64,000 nt of DNA from Ectocarpus siliculosus. Its lineage: Eukaryota; Sar; Phaeophyceae; Ectocarpales; Ectocarpaceae. Below, piece after piece: positions 44,690 through 55,861 of the stretch; position 1 is the stretch's first letter, and every line of letters begins with the position of its first letter. The notes under the pieces are model-generated. The model was not told the origin of the DNA, did not search any database, and saw only the letters and a program-made list of their open reading frames with translations. The stretch spans positions 5,961,965 through 6,025,964 of the forward strand of contig FN649728.1 of the NCBI GenBank assembly GCA_000310025.1, written 5' to 3'. A program made the position numbers and the translations under genes.

Positions 44690-45540
44690 GCCCCCCCCCC
44701 CCCCCCCCCGGGGTTTGCCTTCGGGGTGGGGTTTTCCCCCCTGGGAAAAACGTTTTTAAAAAAAGCCCCCCCCCCCGGGGTTTTCCAAAAGGGTTGGGGT
44801 TTTTCCTCCTTGCCACCACCTTTTAAAAAAAACCCCCCCCCTCGGGTTTTCCCCCCGGAAATGGGTTTTTTTTTTTTGNNNNNNNNNNNNNNNNNNNNNN
44901 NNNNNNNNNNNNNNNNNNNNNNNNNNNNNNNNNNNNNNNNNNNNNNNNNNNNNNNNNNNNNNNNNNNNNNNNNNNNNNCCCTTTCACCTTTTGGAAAAAC
45001 TTTCGGGGCATTTTCTGCGAAACCGCTATTTTTACACCGGTGCCCCCCTTTTTTGGGTTTAAACGGGTCCCGCGGAAAAAAATTCCCAACCCAAAAAAAA
45101 AAAGGTCCCGGGTTGGAAAACGAGAAAAACGGGTTTTTGGAAAGGTTTTTAATTAAAACCTTTCCCCGGGGCTCCCCTCCCTTAATGGGGGGTTTAAAAA
45201 AAAAATTTAATTTTTTCCCCCGGAACCCCAAAAATTTTTTTAAGGGGAAAAAAACCCCCGGGGTCCCCCCCGTTCCAAATTTCCTTTTTTTTTTAAAGGG
45301 GGGTTTTAAATCTTTTTTCCCGGAGGGAACAGGTTTTTTTCTTTGTTTGGCCCTTTTTGGGGGTTTTTTTAAAAAACTTTGGCCTTTAAAAAGGGGGGCC
45401 CAAATTAAAAAATTAGTTCTCCCCGGGGAAAAAAAACCACCCCTTTTTTTTTGTTCTGGTTTTCCAACCCCCCCTTTTTTAAAAAAAAAAAAGGGGTCCC
45501 CCACCCCCCCCCCCCCCCCCCCCCGGTGTTTGCCATCGGG
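44690..45540. other. Low-quality contig ends around an N gap
   Basis: Both flanks of the gap show stretched homopolymers. 44,690-44,878 is a smeared version of the minisatellite at 45,530-45,715. 44,979-45,520 is a smeared version of about 44,160-44,710: matching words in the same order include AAAAAAGGTCCCG.GATTGGAAA, the CACCTCCCATACATGGGGGTCT block, and GGTACCACAACGCCCC. Two overlapping contigs were therefore placed side by side instead of merged. The long frames here (for instance on the minus strand 44,662-45,723) are not genes. Confidence 0.85.
44879..44978. other. Assembly gap (100 N)
   Basis: Exactly 100 N between two degraded read ends that overlap in content, so the true gap is probably negative. 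Confidence 0.95.
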
Positions 45541-46195
45541 GTTGGGTTTTCGTCGCTTGGCAACGACGTTGTAAAACAAGCCGCCCCCCCCGGTGTTTGC
45601 CATAGGGGTTTGGGTTTTCGTCGCTTGGCAACGACGTTGTAAAACAAGCCCCCCACTCGGTGTTTGCCATCGGGATTGGGTTTTCGTTGCTTGGCAACGA
45701 CGTTGTAAAACAAGCCAATTCACTTCGTGAACTCGGCAACCAGGTTACCGGGTTTTTTTTTTACCTCGTTTTTTTTTTTGGCGGTAACCATAATGGTGGT
45801 CGAGTAGATCATGTTGTGCGGGGTCGAGAAACCTCACTCCGCGCAACGGGGGATGATCGCACCACGTTGTGTTAAAATGGTCAAGCTTCCTCGAGGCAGT
45901 TACACAGTGCTTACAACTGTCTCTGGAAGTGAAAGCACCAGAAAATACATTAACTCATACGCAGCTGTCATCCGTACGCAAGGGAGTAAGCACAAGATGC
46001 CGAACACCCTTAGCAGGATGCAGCTCACCCTTCATGCGACTCGCCAAATACCTCACGGCGCTTCGCGCTTGGTGATGTGAGAGCCTGGTCCGGTGAGAAC
46101 CCGGCGTGCTCCGTCCCGGCTTTGTAGGGATGCGAGGTCAATGGTCAAACGACTACGGCATGCACGACTATGAGTACACCCCCCTCCCCCGTTCG
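45520..46195 (+). repeat. Dispersed repeat (long copy) with three minisatellite units
   Basis: Three tandem ~60 bp units, each CGGTGTTTGCCAT...GGGTTTTCGTCGCTTGGC then AACGACGTTGTAAAACAAGCC, are followed by ~480 bp shared with 33,770-34,215. Each unit can fold (GTTTTCGTCG against CGACG..GTAAAAC). It ends at ACTATGAGTACA before a C-run. It sits just beyond the 3' end of the exonuclease-transposase gene, but nothing shows it is that element's terminus. Confidence 0.8.
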
Positions 46196-46383
46196 CCGCG
46201 CATTCCTTGCCTCTCTTCCTCCATCCCTCCCTCCCTCAATAAACGTGCTCGTAACTCTTTGATTAACTGTCTCCCAAGTAACCCGGAAATTGCCGCCACA
46301 CACTTTCTTTGTACACTTACTCACCATATAGGTCTACATCCAGTAGATGCAACCCTGCCGACACAAAACACCCTGTCTGTTTC

Positions 46384-49300
46384 TCAACCATCCGCTGAGC
46401 AGCACTTCGCACACTCACATAGAGACCACATCTTATGTCCCAACTTAAGCCTTCCTGTTCTCTCACTCTCCGGCCTACACTCCCCTGGTGGCACATTGCA
46501 AGGCTGCCGGCTCACCCCGGTGCCTCGCCGCGGGGGGGGGTGCGCGCTCTTGTACGAGCCTTGTTGTCTGCGGTGGCCGCACGTTTGGCAAATCTGCGGG
46601 TTGCGGCGTTTCTTGCCCTTTGGTTTGGCTTGTACCTCAACCCCACCCCCACCAATGTCATACCCGCCACCGCAAATGACATCTTCGTGGTCACCTACAT
46701 CCACTATCTCTGAATCTTCTTCCAACAAGTGTTCCCCACCCGCAGCACCTCCTCCTGACATGGCCACACTACGTGGAGCCGCAAGGGGGACACTGACACC
46801 GACTGAACCACCAAAAGCCGAACCCGCTTCACCTTGCCGTAGATGCGCACGCAGCACGGCATGCTCATAGCGCAAAGGCAGCATTGTAACTTTAGCGTGA
46901 GCAAGCTCAATGAAAGATTGGTAGTACGACTGCAGTTGATTCGAGGTTTTACGATACACTGCTTCCCACTCCACAGCACCAGACTCGATCCTGGCACAAT
47001 GCCGGTTCCACCCTACTGCCCAAGTATCAAAGTTAACTCTTTGGTAGTTCTGCGTCCTCCCCATTGGGTCTCCCGGCACATAGAGTTGACTGTTCAGCTC
47101 GCTCTCGAATTTTCGTCTCTCTGCTCCAGTGTGGACGGGCGTGACCGGCATGCCTGTATTCATCATTTCGGCATACTTCTTCGCAGAACGCGTGAGCTTT
47201 GGCATGGGTATGGCGTTTGAGGCCAACCCTTGCTCGCCAACAAGATCGCTCGGCGCGTCTCCACCACTAGCAGGCCCCTACAGGCTCTGAGAAAGGCCGC
47301 TCTTCTCACCAGTGTCTGCTGCGTCAAGCGCAGAGATCCATTCAGGAAACAGGGGGTTGTCTGGGTACCAGCTAGAGGTCTCACGTTGAATGATCTCAAT
47401 CTCGAATTGATCGAAGAACTCCCCAACCTCCCTTGGTAGGCCGCGGTTCTTCACAGCCATCCTGATGTTCCAACGGTAGTTGAACTCGAGAAGAATGGAG
47501 TGAGCCAGTGCAGGAGATGCGCAGTACGATGAGAGCAGCCTGCGAAGGTAGCGATGATAACCCTTGCACGGCAAGTACACCAAGAAGTCGGGGAAAGAAG
47601 CTAGGTTAGTCATACCACGAAACCCAATGCCGACCGCTGTACACCAAGAAAACTAAACACAACCGTTAGAGGTTATGACCATGTGTTCTGAAGGCATTTG
47701 AACAAGGAACGGGCTACTACGAAAAGCCTGAGATAAAAAGGACACCGCGCAGCGAACAAGACTGGTACCTCGGTGTAGTTGGTGCCTCGGACGCAGCGAC
47801 GAGTCGTGATCCCCGCTGCATTCTGCCCCGTTGTGTAGTACAATGGCACACCGTGAGGGTCGCTTAGGCAGTCACTTTCGATGTGCTTGCGGAGCTGGTC
47901 GACGGCCTGCATTGCCTTCGGCCGAATAAGTACTTCTCCGGATTTCGCATCGACTACGTTGCAGAACTGATTAATCACCGAATTGAAGCGCTCGAGCAAT
48001 CGTTGCCGCTCCGGCACCAGCCGCCGGCAATTCCGTAAGAAATAGGTCCAATTCTTGTCCTTATATTCAGCAACGGCTTCTGGTGTCATCCCTTTGGACC
48101 CAAGGGCCTGCTCTACCTGCAGTTTGGAACGAGAATTGATGTCGGCTATGTCAGGCGAACCAGGCACACACAATGTTCATGCCGACGTCTAAGCCTTGAA
48201 AAAGTATTGATCAGACCGAGGACGACGACCTCAACAGCACTTACCTCCTTGATGTCATCCTGGTTGACAATGAAGCAAGCGTCTCTCAGTCGAGCCATGA
48301 AGGGCTTGAAGGCGCCATGACTCTTCTTGCACAGCCTTGAAATGCGCTGGAGTGCGTGGAAGATATCTAGGCGAACCTGCAGCGCACACTGCTCGTCACC
48401 TAACTGAACACAGTTGACAAACATTCAACAGCAGCAAACATTCATCATCCGAAGAACGATGTTGGAATGCCGGATAGAATTAGGAGAATTTTTTCGCAAA
48501 GAAAAAAACAACCTACAAGAAAAGGCTACCACCCACGCGTTGAGAACCACTCACCCAGTCATCCATGTCGACATCACCGCCGCTGCCGGCTCCACCCGTC
48601 CCGCTGCCGACTCCGCCCGTCCCGCTGCCGGCTCCGCCCGTCCCGTTGCCGGCCCCGCCCGTCCCGTTGACGGCTCCGCCCCCCCCGCCCCCGGCCTCGA
48701 CCCCTGCCCAGAACCCGTGATCGCCGCGGGCGGAACTACCAAGGTCGCCGCAGTCATGCCCATCATATTCCTCCTCATCGCCGTCGTCCGGGTCTTCATC
48801 ATCTGCGAACACGCGGGAAAAAATGTTGCGTGTGCGAATGCGGGTCAGTAAAATCTTGCCTGAAACCTGGGGCATGCGGGTGTTCAGCACGATGTTCACC
48901 GAATGGAGGTGGGAGGGAGGCATTTACCTTGTAAGCGTACCACGTGCGGAGGTCTCGGGGACGTGAAGAACTGGGCGTTGTCGTTGTAAGCTTCACTTGC
49001 GTTCTCATTCGATGAAGGTGCTGCTGCTGCAGGAGATGGTTTCCAGTCGCTCACGAGACGAACATGGGCGACATCCCAAAGTACAAGCCGGTCACCTTTG
49101 TACGCCTCATCCATCGTCACGCGGCCCACACCAGACGCCGCACTAGGTGTACCTTTGTGTGCGGTGTACGCTGCAGGCTTGAACACCCCGCTCAACCCGA
49201 CTACGACTTGCGTTAGACGCCCTTTCCTCCGTGCGCCAGGGAACCAGCCAGCCAAGGCTTCGGCAGCGGTGTCATCGTCCTGTACTTCTCCAACACCAAC

Positions 49301-50749
49301 ACAGCTGGCATGGTTGTTGCTGTAGAGTCGTACCTGGTATCATGGAAAAAAAAAAGAAACACACGCACACACATAGCAACAGTAGAACGCGAGATCACGT
49401 GAAATTCATGTTGAAAGCCAACCCAGGTATGAGGTTCAGCGGTTGGCGTCTTTTTGGACTGAACAACGCAAGGATTCGGTACCTCCGGTAAACTGTGTCC
49501 ACGCACCTTTGTTCCGGGATGCAGCTCCACGGGAGGAGGGGAAAAAATAGGATCCTGGAACTTCGCCACCTCCTGGTAAACAAGAACGGACGTAAGCATC
49601 CAGGCAGGCATACTGCACCTGCCACGGCCGCGTCATGAAGTCGCAGAAAGTAAGCGTCAACCAAGCATGACATGAGTAGGTTGAAAAAATTGGCGCAACC
49701 GATCAAGCAGTTGACAAAGAAGAACAAGGGCCACAAAACAAGATAGAAGTCACCTGGTTGTCACTGAGGGGAGAACTCCAGCGAGACGAGCGGATGACTG
49801 GATCCTTGGGTAATTGTCTCCCGAGCAAAGAAGACGCCATACCCGCAAGCGAACGACTCGGGGTCTCCACCCAACACTGTCTTGCGTACGTTCGCAGGTC
49901 CACCGTGTTCGCGACTTCAATCCCGTAGTCCCGCTCTAGATACGTCGCGTCCGAATTGATGTTGACGCCGACCTGCAGATGCGAAGGAACGAAAAGCTGA
50001 GTCAGCACAACGAAAATCAGGACACGAATTCCTCCGGCGGTTACTCTCAAGAGTAGAAATTTAGTCTCTGCAACGGTGGATGCGTACCTTTGCAATCGAA
50101 GGGTTCTCCAAGAGGTTTTGCAGGGCCTTCGGGAAGTTCGACGAAGTCGTTTTCTTGTTTCCGCGTTGAAGTTGAAAGCAGTAGGCCGTGCCATCAGGAA
50201 GCGAAAGCTGAACGGTTGAGACAGGGTTAGGTGTGGTGCCGGCCAAGGATGGTTCCCACTCACAATCTAGACCCAAAACGTTCCCCTGCAGCTGGCAGCC
50301 GTCAGTAAGGGCCACGACTGACGGCGCGATAGAGTTAGGTCTGAAGTCAAAGACACACTCGCCGCGCTTGCCCGGCGGGAACTCCAGCGCGGGCAACACT
50401 TCAACCCCTGGAGAGCCCCCTCCCGCCTCTTCAGCTGTGTCGTACAAGCGCGCCCCAGTCTCCAACTCTATTTCCTTGAACATCGTAAGCAGCAGTTGTC
50501 TATCGTCGCAGCATTCGTCTGTGAGAGAAGTTAAATTGAGGACGAGGTTAAACATCGGCCTTACCCGGCACAGTTCCATGAAAAACATGAACAAACGCTC
50601 GGAAGAGAAAACGGAAGCTACCCAAGGCAACCGAAAAAAAAAAACGCACCGGAAAAGATGACCGGGAGCTTGAAACCATGGCCGAGGAAGCGTTTCACGA
50701 ACATCATCTTCAGGTCGTTCTTGAGGTCGTGGACAGATGCAGTGGTCAT
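46384..50749 (-). CDS. Transposon-like gene: DEDDy 3'-5' exonuclease fused to a DDE-transposase-like region
   Basis: Ten exons on the minus strand (high to low): 50749-50650, 50518-50088, 49972-49754, 49618-49507, 49333-48928, 48859-48555, 48403-48245, 48116-47769, 47562-47310 and 47228-46384. All joins are GT-AG and in phase except for a shift inside 49618-49507. Residues of exonuclease motifs are all present: GLDCEWEP (Exo I), VGVNINSDATYL (Exo II) and YACLDAY (Exo III, DEDDy/WRN type). Then come IFSRVFADDE, VRLDIFHALQRISRL..SHG, RLRDACF and RCVRGTNYTEGYHRYLR, which I take as a DDE-type transposase core with D, D and E. The C-terminus has CQTCGHRRQQGSYKSAHP, a zinc-ribbon-like pattern. From recollection, large fungal and algal 'exonuclease domain' proteins of mobile origin share this order. 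Upstream exons beyond the ATG at 50,749 are possible. Confidence 0.62.
48570..48690 (-). repeat. 21 bp coding minisatellite
   Basis: About five copies of GCCGGCTCCGCCCGTCCCG (plus strand), coding Gly-Thr-Gly-Gly-Ala-Gly-Ser on the minus strand inside exon 48859-48555. It forms a flexible Gly-rich loop in the transposase-like region. Confidence 0.8.
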
Positions 50750-50866
50750 GGCCTTCGAAAAAACAACCTAGACGGAAATGTTTGCGAGGACGTGCATTTT
50801 CGCACAATCCACGAGTGGACAAGGTTGATAGCGGTGCGTACTGCATATGGTAGGATATGGAAACAA

Positions 50867-51133
50867 TGTTAAGGAGTGTTGCTGTAGGGCCTAGATAGGG
50901 TACATCTTAGTCTAGTATAGGATGTGGGATGTCCGTGAGGTATACCTCTCAGGGATCATACCACATCAGGACTCAGCTATCTGCGTGCCCCCTGGTTGCT
51001 AGGAGGATCCCCTCCTCAATCAGACCTTCCTCGCTCTCAATTCAAGCAACATCTCATTTCTACACAATCGTGGAGACAAGGCATCAAGCGACCGTACCTC
51101 TTTCTTTACCCTAGGACCTAGCTGCTTCCAACA
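50867..51133 (+). repeat. Putative 5' LTR of the downstream gypsy element
   Basis: It begins TGTTAAGGAG and ends TTCCAACA, giving the short inverted ends TGTT...AACA expected of an LTR, and it lies directly before the gag region. The partner LTR is not within the window (nothing similar up to 64,000), so the call rests on termini and position only. Confidence 0.4.
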
Positions 51134-51290
51134 GCTGGACCTCCTTTATATCTGGCGTCGTCTGGCAAGTCTACGGGTAAGCTAGCGTTGGACGCGGCGC
51201 TGCTCCCGTTGTTGCTTGGTGTCTTCTCTTTTTTCTGATTGCTTGTTGCTTGCAATTTTAGGTCTCACCAACTACGAGAGCTTGTTTTGA

Positions 51291-53873
51291 GTGCCCCGGG
51301 CACTCAGGGATCGGATGCCCGCCTACGATGCGTTTGCCGCGAGCGCACGTGACTGGGATCTAGCGACGGATTCTCGCATTGGAGATGTTTCAGGTGTAGC
51401 AGGAGACTTCTCGTATGTTCGTCAACCTCCTCGCGCTCTTCTCTCTGTGACTTCGTTGCACGAGGTCATTTCAGTAGCAGACCAAACTTGTTCACGGCAG
51501 CCACGGCTACTTGCTTTGTGCGGTCGTGCGCGAGATGACAGCATGCTTCCCTCATCCACTGCCGAGACTGCTTTTGTGCCCGCATATCGCCCGGCATCTG
51601 CTGATTATCCGGTGGTGCTGTCGGATTTGACTCCGCGCACCGCAAGTTGGCGAGCTCTTGCTGCACATCATTTGGGTGTGCGCCACGCCTTTCGCTTCCC
51701 GTCTGTTTTTCGTGAAAACGTGACTGTATTTTTTTGGACATTTTTATCTTTGAAAGCCGTTGAGCTGGAGCAACACCTCCCTCTCAAACCGACGGGCGTG
51801 ACTAAACGTACACCTTCTCGCCTCGTGCCGGAGCGGTTGGCTGCTTTGCGCACTTTTTGGTCGAAGACGTTAGTGTCTCCGGCCGATACGGGTTCTTTTG
51901 TGCTGGCGTCCACGTCCGTGTGGTTGTGGAACAAGGACATTTTGAATGCCTTTTCTATTTGGTTGGCTCCGCTCAAATTGCCAGCTCATCAAGCTTTCAT
52001 CACTGGCCGCATGTTGTCATGTGGGTATCTGTGTGTTGCTTTTGCGCCGCTGCCCTCTCCTGCGATGGGGGGTACTTCTGCTGTTTCTACCGCCGATTAT
52101 GATAGCTCTTCTAGTGACCCTGCTGGTATGGAGTGTGAGAATCAGGTGCAAGCCGAAGATCAGGAAGAATCCCTCTCCGACGAGGACACTCGTTTATTTT
52201 GGGCAGATCAGGTGGCACAAGAAGAAGCAGAACAGGCTGAACGTGCACGGCAGTCGGCCCTTTTCGCTCAGCATCGGCGAACTAATGCTGCTGCTAACGA
52301 TTTGTTGCATTTGGATGCCGCTTTGCATGTTCCTGAGGATACAGGCACTTTGTTGCCCGCGGAATCTGCTGCAGCTGACGTGAATGTCGGAGGCGACCTG
52401 TTGATGTCGGAGAATGTGCCGGATAATGCTTTTGAGCAATCTACAGATTCAGGTAAAGTGACGACAGGGGCCCGGAATACCTCGGAGCATGCAGGTGTTT
52501 CTGTTGGAGTTGCTGCTTCGAGATTTGGAGTTGCTGATCCTGCTGGAGTTTTCGCTGGAGCTGTGGGAGCTGATAGGCCTTTGTTGTCTTCGGAGACTGC
52601 TGGATCTGCTGGAAGGTTAGTGCATTCGAAGTCAGCTGGAGCGGTTGGCGCTGGATATAGAGCGGATGGTGTAGGTGCTTTGCCGCCTCGGGGAGACCAT
52701 TTTCCTGGAGTTTCCGCTGGAGTTTCCGTTGGAGTGGACGGCGCCCACCGTTTTCCGGCATACCCGGAGTCTGCTGTTCCTGCTGCTGCTACTGGTTATA
52801 ACCCCCCAATGCCGGACGATCTTCTAGATGTGGACACCGAAACCATGAGTAGTGCAGAGTACACGTTGTGGGAACAGCGTATAGTCTCCCACAACAACAA
52901 GCTGGAGAAGGATCTACAGCGTAGACGGGAGGAAGAGGAGGCCGAAGCTGCGGCTCGGGCGGAAAGGAAGCGTCGTTCCCAGGAGCTGTTGGCCCGACAT
53001 TCTAGGCTGCTGAAAGGTGAGTTACCGGGGCCAACACCGTCCGCTTCTCGTCGTGCGCCTATGGATTCAGTGCGTGCAGGAGGTTCATCATCGCCCACTT
53101 TTTCCGTGACGCTGGCGGGAACTTCGCGGACCGCCGCTGAGGAGGGAATCTCCATCGCTGTGCCGGATTGTGTGGAACAAGATGGCGATCATGTCTTCCT
53201 CTCGCGTACTTTTGACACGCGTGCCACCCAACTACCTTTTGACCACACCCATCGGGTTGATGCTGTGGCAGCGTGGCATTCGTGCCGCAGGTTTGCAGAA
53301 CTGTTTTTCCGTGACAGGCATGTGCTACATGTCCAATTTGGAGACCTTTTGAACCCGCACTTTCTTAATTCCTTGACGCCGTTTGAGCGTCTCAATGTGC
53401 ACCAGCTCCTATTCAGCCTTCGCCATGCCCACTGGCCGCAGCAAGACGACGCTACGCACTTCGCTCAATCTGCGGGTAACGGATCGTACGCTGGATCACC
53501 GCGGGGGCAGGGCGGCTATCCGCAGCACCAAGCCACAGAATATCGCGCATATGCCGACGAAGGGCGTGATCGTCACAGGGCTCGGGATATCAACAACGAA
53601 GACGAGCGTGTTGGGGACCAGGCCAGGCACGAGAAGCGGAAGAAATCCAAGCGTTCTGGAAGCCGCCGCCACCGGGACGACAACAACCGTGACCACGACC
53701 ACAGCGACCATGAAGACCGAGACGGCAACCGTCACAGCAGGCAAGTGTGTTATGACAGGGATGAGTCTGATGATAGTAGTGTGCCCTCGGAGGAAGAAAA
53801 AGTCGAGTCTGGAGTTGGACTTGGTATGGCTCGTCCTGGGCCGTTGCAATGCATTAGGGAACCTCTGCATTAG
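51291..53873 (+). CDS. Gag-like ORF of the gypsy element, first part
   Basis: 860 codons; the true start is uncertain because the first codon is not ATG (GTG-type start, with MPAYDAFAAS slightly inside). An N-terminal globular part (to ~residue 260) is followed by an acidic stretch with coiled-coil potential, then Gly/Val/Ala-rich imperfect repeats (about 390-500), a Glu/Arg-rich helix (AERKRRSQELLARHSRLL) and a C-terminal part. The last has AELFFRDRHVLHVQFGDLLN, then a charged tail alternating Arg/His/Asp/Lys. I recognise no family for it; position before the knuckle-bearing gag suggests a structural or accessory role. It ends in a short tandem repeat that breaks the frame. Confidence 0.5.
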   Translation: MPRALRDRMPAYDAFAASARDWDLATDSRIGDVSGVAGDFSYVRQPPRALLSVTSLHEVISVADQTCSRQPRLLALCGRARDDSMLPSSTAETAFVPAYRPASADYPVVLSDLTPRTASWRALAAHHLGVRHAFRFPSVFRENVTVFFWTFLSLKAVELEQHLPLKPTGVTKRTPSRLVPERLAALRTFWSKTLVSPADTGSFVLASTSVWLWNKDILNAFSIWLAPLKLPAHQAFITGRMLSCGYLCVAFAPLPSPAMGGTSAVSTADYDSSSSDPAGMECENQVQAEDQEESLSDEDTRLFWADQVAQEEAEQAERARQSALFAQHRRTNAAANDLLHLDAALHVPEDTGTLLPAESAAADVNVGGDLLMSENVPDNAFEQSTDSGKVTTGARNTSEHAGVSVGVAASRFGVADPAGVFAGAVGADRPLLSSETAGSAGRLVHSKSAGAVGAGYRADGVGALPPRGDHFPGVSAGVSVGVDGAHRFPAYPESAVPAAATGYNPPMPDDLLDVDTETMSSAEYTLWEQRIVSHNNKLEKDLQRRREEEEAEAAARAERKRRSQELLARHSRLLKGELPGPTPSASRRAPMDSVRAGGSSSPTFSVTLAGTSRTAAEEGISIAVPDCVEQDGDHVFLSRTFDTRATQLPFDHTHRVDAVAAWHSCRRFAELFFRDRHVLHVQFGDLLNPHFLNSLTPFERLNVHQLLFSLRHAHWPQQDDATHFAQSAGNGSYAGSPRGQGGYPQHQATEYRAYADEGRDRHRARDINNEDERVGDQARHEKRKKSKRSGSRRHRDDNNRDHDHSDHEDRDGNRHSRQVCYDRDESDDSSVPSEEEKVESGVGLGMARPGPLQCIREPLH

Positions 53874-53970
53874 GGGACCGTTTCCCACAAAAGTCCAAGG
53901 GGAACCCCTGCACTAGGGAACCTCAACGCCACCATCGATGGAGAACCTCTGCATTAGGGAACCTCAACCT
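53855..53970 (+). repeat. Short tandem repeat interrupting gag
   Basis: Variants of GGGGAACCTCTGCATTAGG follow one another four times with small spacers. The repeat length is not a multiple of three, and the gag-like frame shifts here. Confidence 0.75.
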
Positions 53971-53974
53971 AGAA

Positions 53975-54898
53975 TTGCCAGGGGAACCGCACCCACCGTC
54001 GCGCTCGTCTATTCCTGCAGTGCCTCAGACTGTGAATTCCTTGGCGTACCGTTTGGCGGATATGCAGTTGAGGGAACACTCTAAGGCTGTGCGAGAATCT
54101 GCGATTCCGGATGTGGAAAATGGTAGGCCCTCGGCCACAGTTTTGCCTATGGAGACACGTCGCACTTTGTCACAACCTGCAGCTTCCACTCCCGTGTCAC
54201 GCACCGAAAAGTTGTTAGAAGAGCTTCTCACCCATCTTCGACCGTCACCGACATCGCACCGTGGTGGAGTGGACGTTGTAGCTGTCTCGCGTGAATCTGT
54301 CCACTGCTCTGACACACGTCCAGCTGAAGATCGACGTTCGCAGTCGATTAGCCGTGTCGAGGATAATGATGCCCGTTTGAGATTTCAACAGCCGACCGTA
54401 CAGCAGTCAGTTTCTTTCGTGCACCACCCAGTCGCTACTACTACTCCTGAAAAAGAGGCCATGTACGAGCAACCGCATCATCCTCAACTGTCACAAAGTC
54501 CGGATTTTAGTGCTTCCAGATTTGCCGCTTCGCCTAGAGGACCAGTTTTGCATGCACCTTCGCGTGCGCCTTCGCCGGTACCCTCGATTGCACCAGCCAC
54601 GAGCCCTTTGAGGCTGGAACTTTCTGGAGAACGTTTGCAGTCATCGCTGCCAGCTGGAATTTTGCGGACGAGCCCTTTGCGGCAGGAATTTTCTGGACGG
54701 CCCTCTTTGTCGAAACCTCCGGCGCAGCAGGCTTTTGTGCCACAGCGAGTGTCTCTGGTGGCAGGTGCAAGTTCTGTGGCTGGGGACTCCGACGCGCAGT
54801 CCCTGCAAGATGTTTCACAGAGAGTGCCGCCGCTGCAGGATGACGCTGCGTTGCCTTTATCGTCCACAGGAGCGAGGGAAGCGTCAGGAGGCTCTTGA
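53975..54898 (+). pseudogene. Gag-like ORF, second part
   Basis: 307 codons rich in Ser, Pro and Arg with repeats of the type SPLRLELSGERLQSSLPAG / SPLRQEFSG. It probably continues the 51,291 frame after the tandem repeat. A further shift near 54,880 leads into the frame of 54,890-55,208, which reads LIRIQNKMDNMKPEHLDSVN and stops at 55,208. Confidence 0.45.
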
Positions 54899-55208
54899 CG
54901 CCGCTGCAGCCGAGCCAGCAGAGGCCGATCTCATTCGCATACAGAATAAGATGGACAACATGAAGCCGGAGCATTTGGACAGTGTTAATCGTTTGCCGCT
55001 TGGTTCGGATCCTGATGAATTTTCCCGTTTTGCTTCCAGCTGCCAAGGAGTTGTCGCTGAAATTCTTCGGAAAAGTGATGTCAAGCGTAACCTTCGAAAT
55101 AATGAGGATGGGAGGTGGTCTGCCGTCACCTACGGCGTGTATTGCGGCATGCACGTGGGAAGTGGGGGGGAGGTGATGATTGTGCCTACAACAGTTCTCT
55201 CGAATTAG

Positions 55209-55861
55209 CTTTCCGATCGTGACACTGCCCACACCATCATGTGCAACCGTTCACCCTTTTTTTTTTTTCTCGTGACAGACGACAATAGTGGAATTATCTA
55301 CTGCTGTTCCACCTGCCGCAACCCTTTCGTGCAATAGCGTTCTCTTCTCTGCCAGTGGTCGGCGAAATGACCCGTGTGTGGACATTCCAACAAGAGGTTC
55401 CGTCGACTCTGATTTTGTTCACATTCCCACCCACATTCATTCGTATTGTCACTCGCAACACCAACACACGGGACGGTCACTTCACACCACTTGTTGAAGG
55501 CCACGAGATGGTAAAATCGTAGGCTCTCGCGGCGTTTTCATTTCTTGCCCATTTGTAACACGAATTTATGATGTTCTATTTTTTCTTCGTGTGGTCTCTT
55601 GTGTGTTTTTGAGGTAATAGCATCGACCTCGCTAAAACCCGGCTGACAACCAAGGAATAGCCGCCATTCTCGTAGCGGGAGCAAAAAAAGTGACTCGCGT
55701 GTGTAATTTATGTTTTGCTTTCTTATTGAATGTACCTCGTACAAGCACAAGAAAACAAGTCCATCTCGATCCATAGATAGGGGTCTAGGATAAATACGCG
55801 TTTCTTTTTTGTTTCGCGCTCACTCTTCGCCCTCACTCCCACGACCCGACACGATGGCACA
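55209..55861. other. Non-coding stretch within the gypsy element
   Basis: T-rich runs and no frame that fits the element. Together with the helicase fragment it may be host DNA picked up by, or inserted into, the element. Confidence 0.4.

Noticed and set aside
45540-45720. Similarity of ACGACGTTGTAAAAC to the lacZ/M13 primer region, suggesting cloning-vector contamination
   Set aside because: Only about 15 bases agree, the flanks differ from the vector, and the unit recurs in tandem and again at 33.7 kb inside an intron, so it is genomic.
44662-45723. A 353-codon minus-strand frame and a 282-codon plus-strand frame across the second N gap
   Set aside because: They run through Ns and homopolymer-smeared contig ends; composition is an artefact of miscalled bases.
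47278-47280. Premature TAG in the exonuclease-transposase gene
   Set aside because: It falls inside an 81-base segment (47,229-47,309) with GT-AG ends whose removal keeps the frame, so it is more likely intronic.
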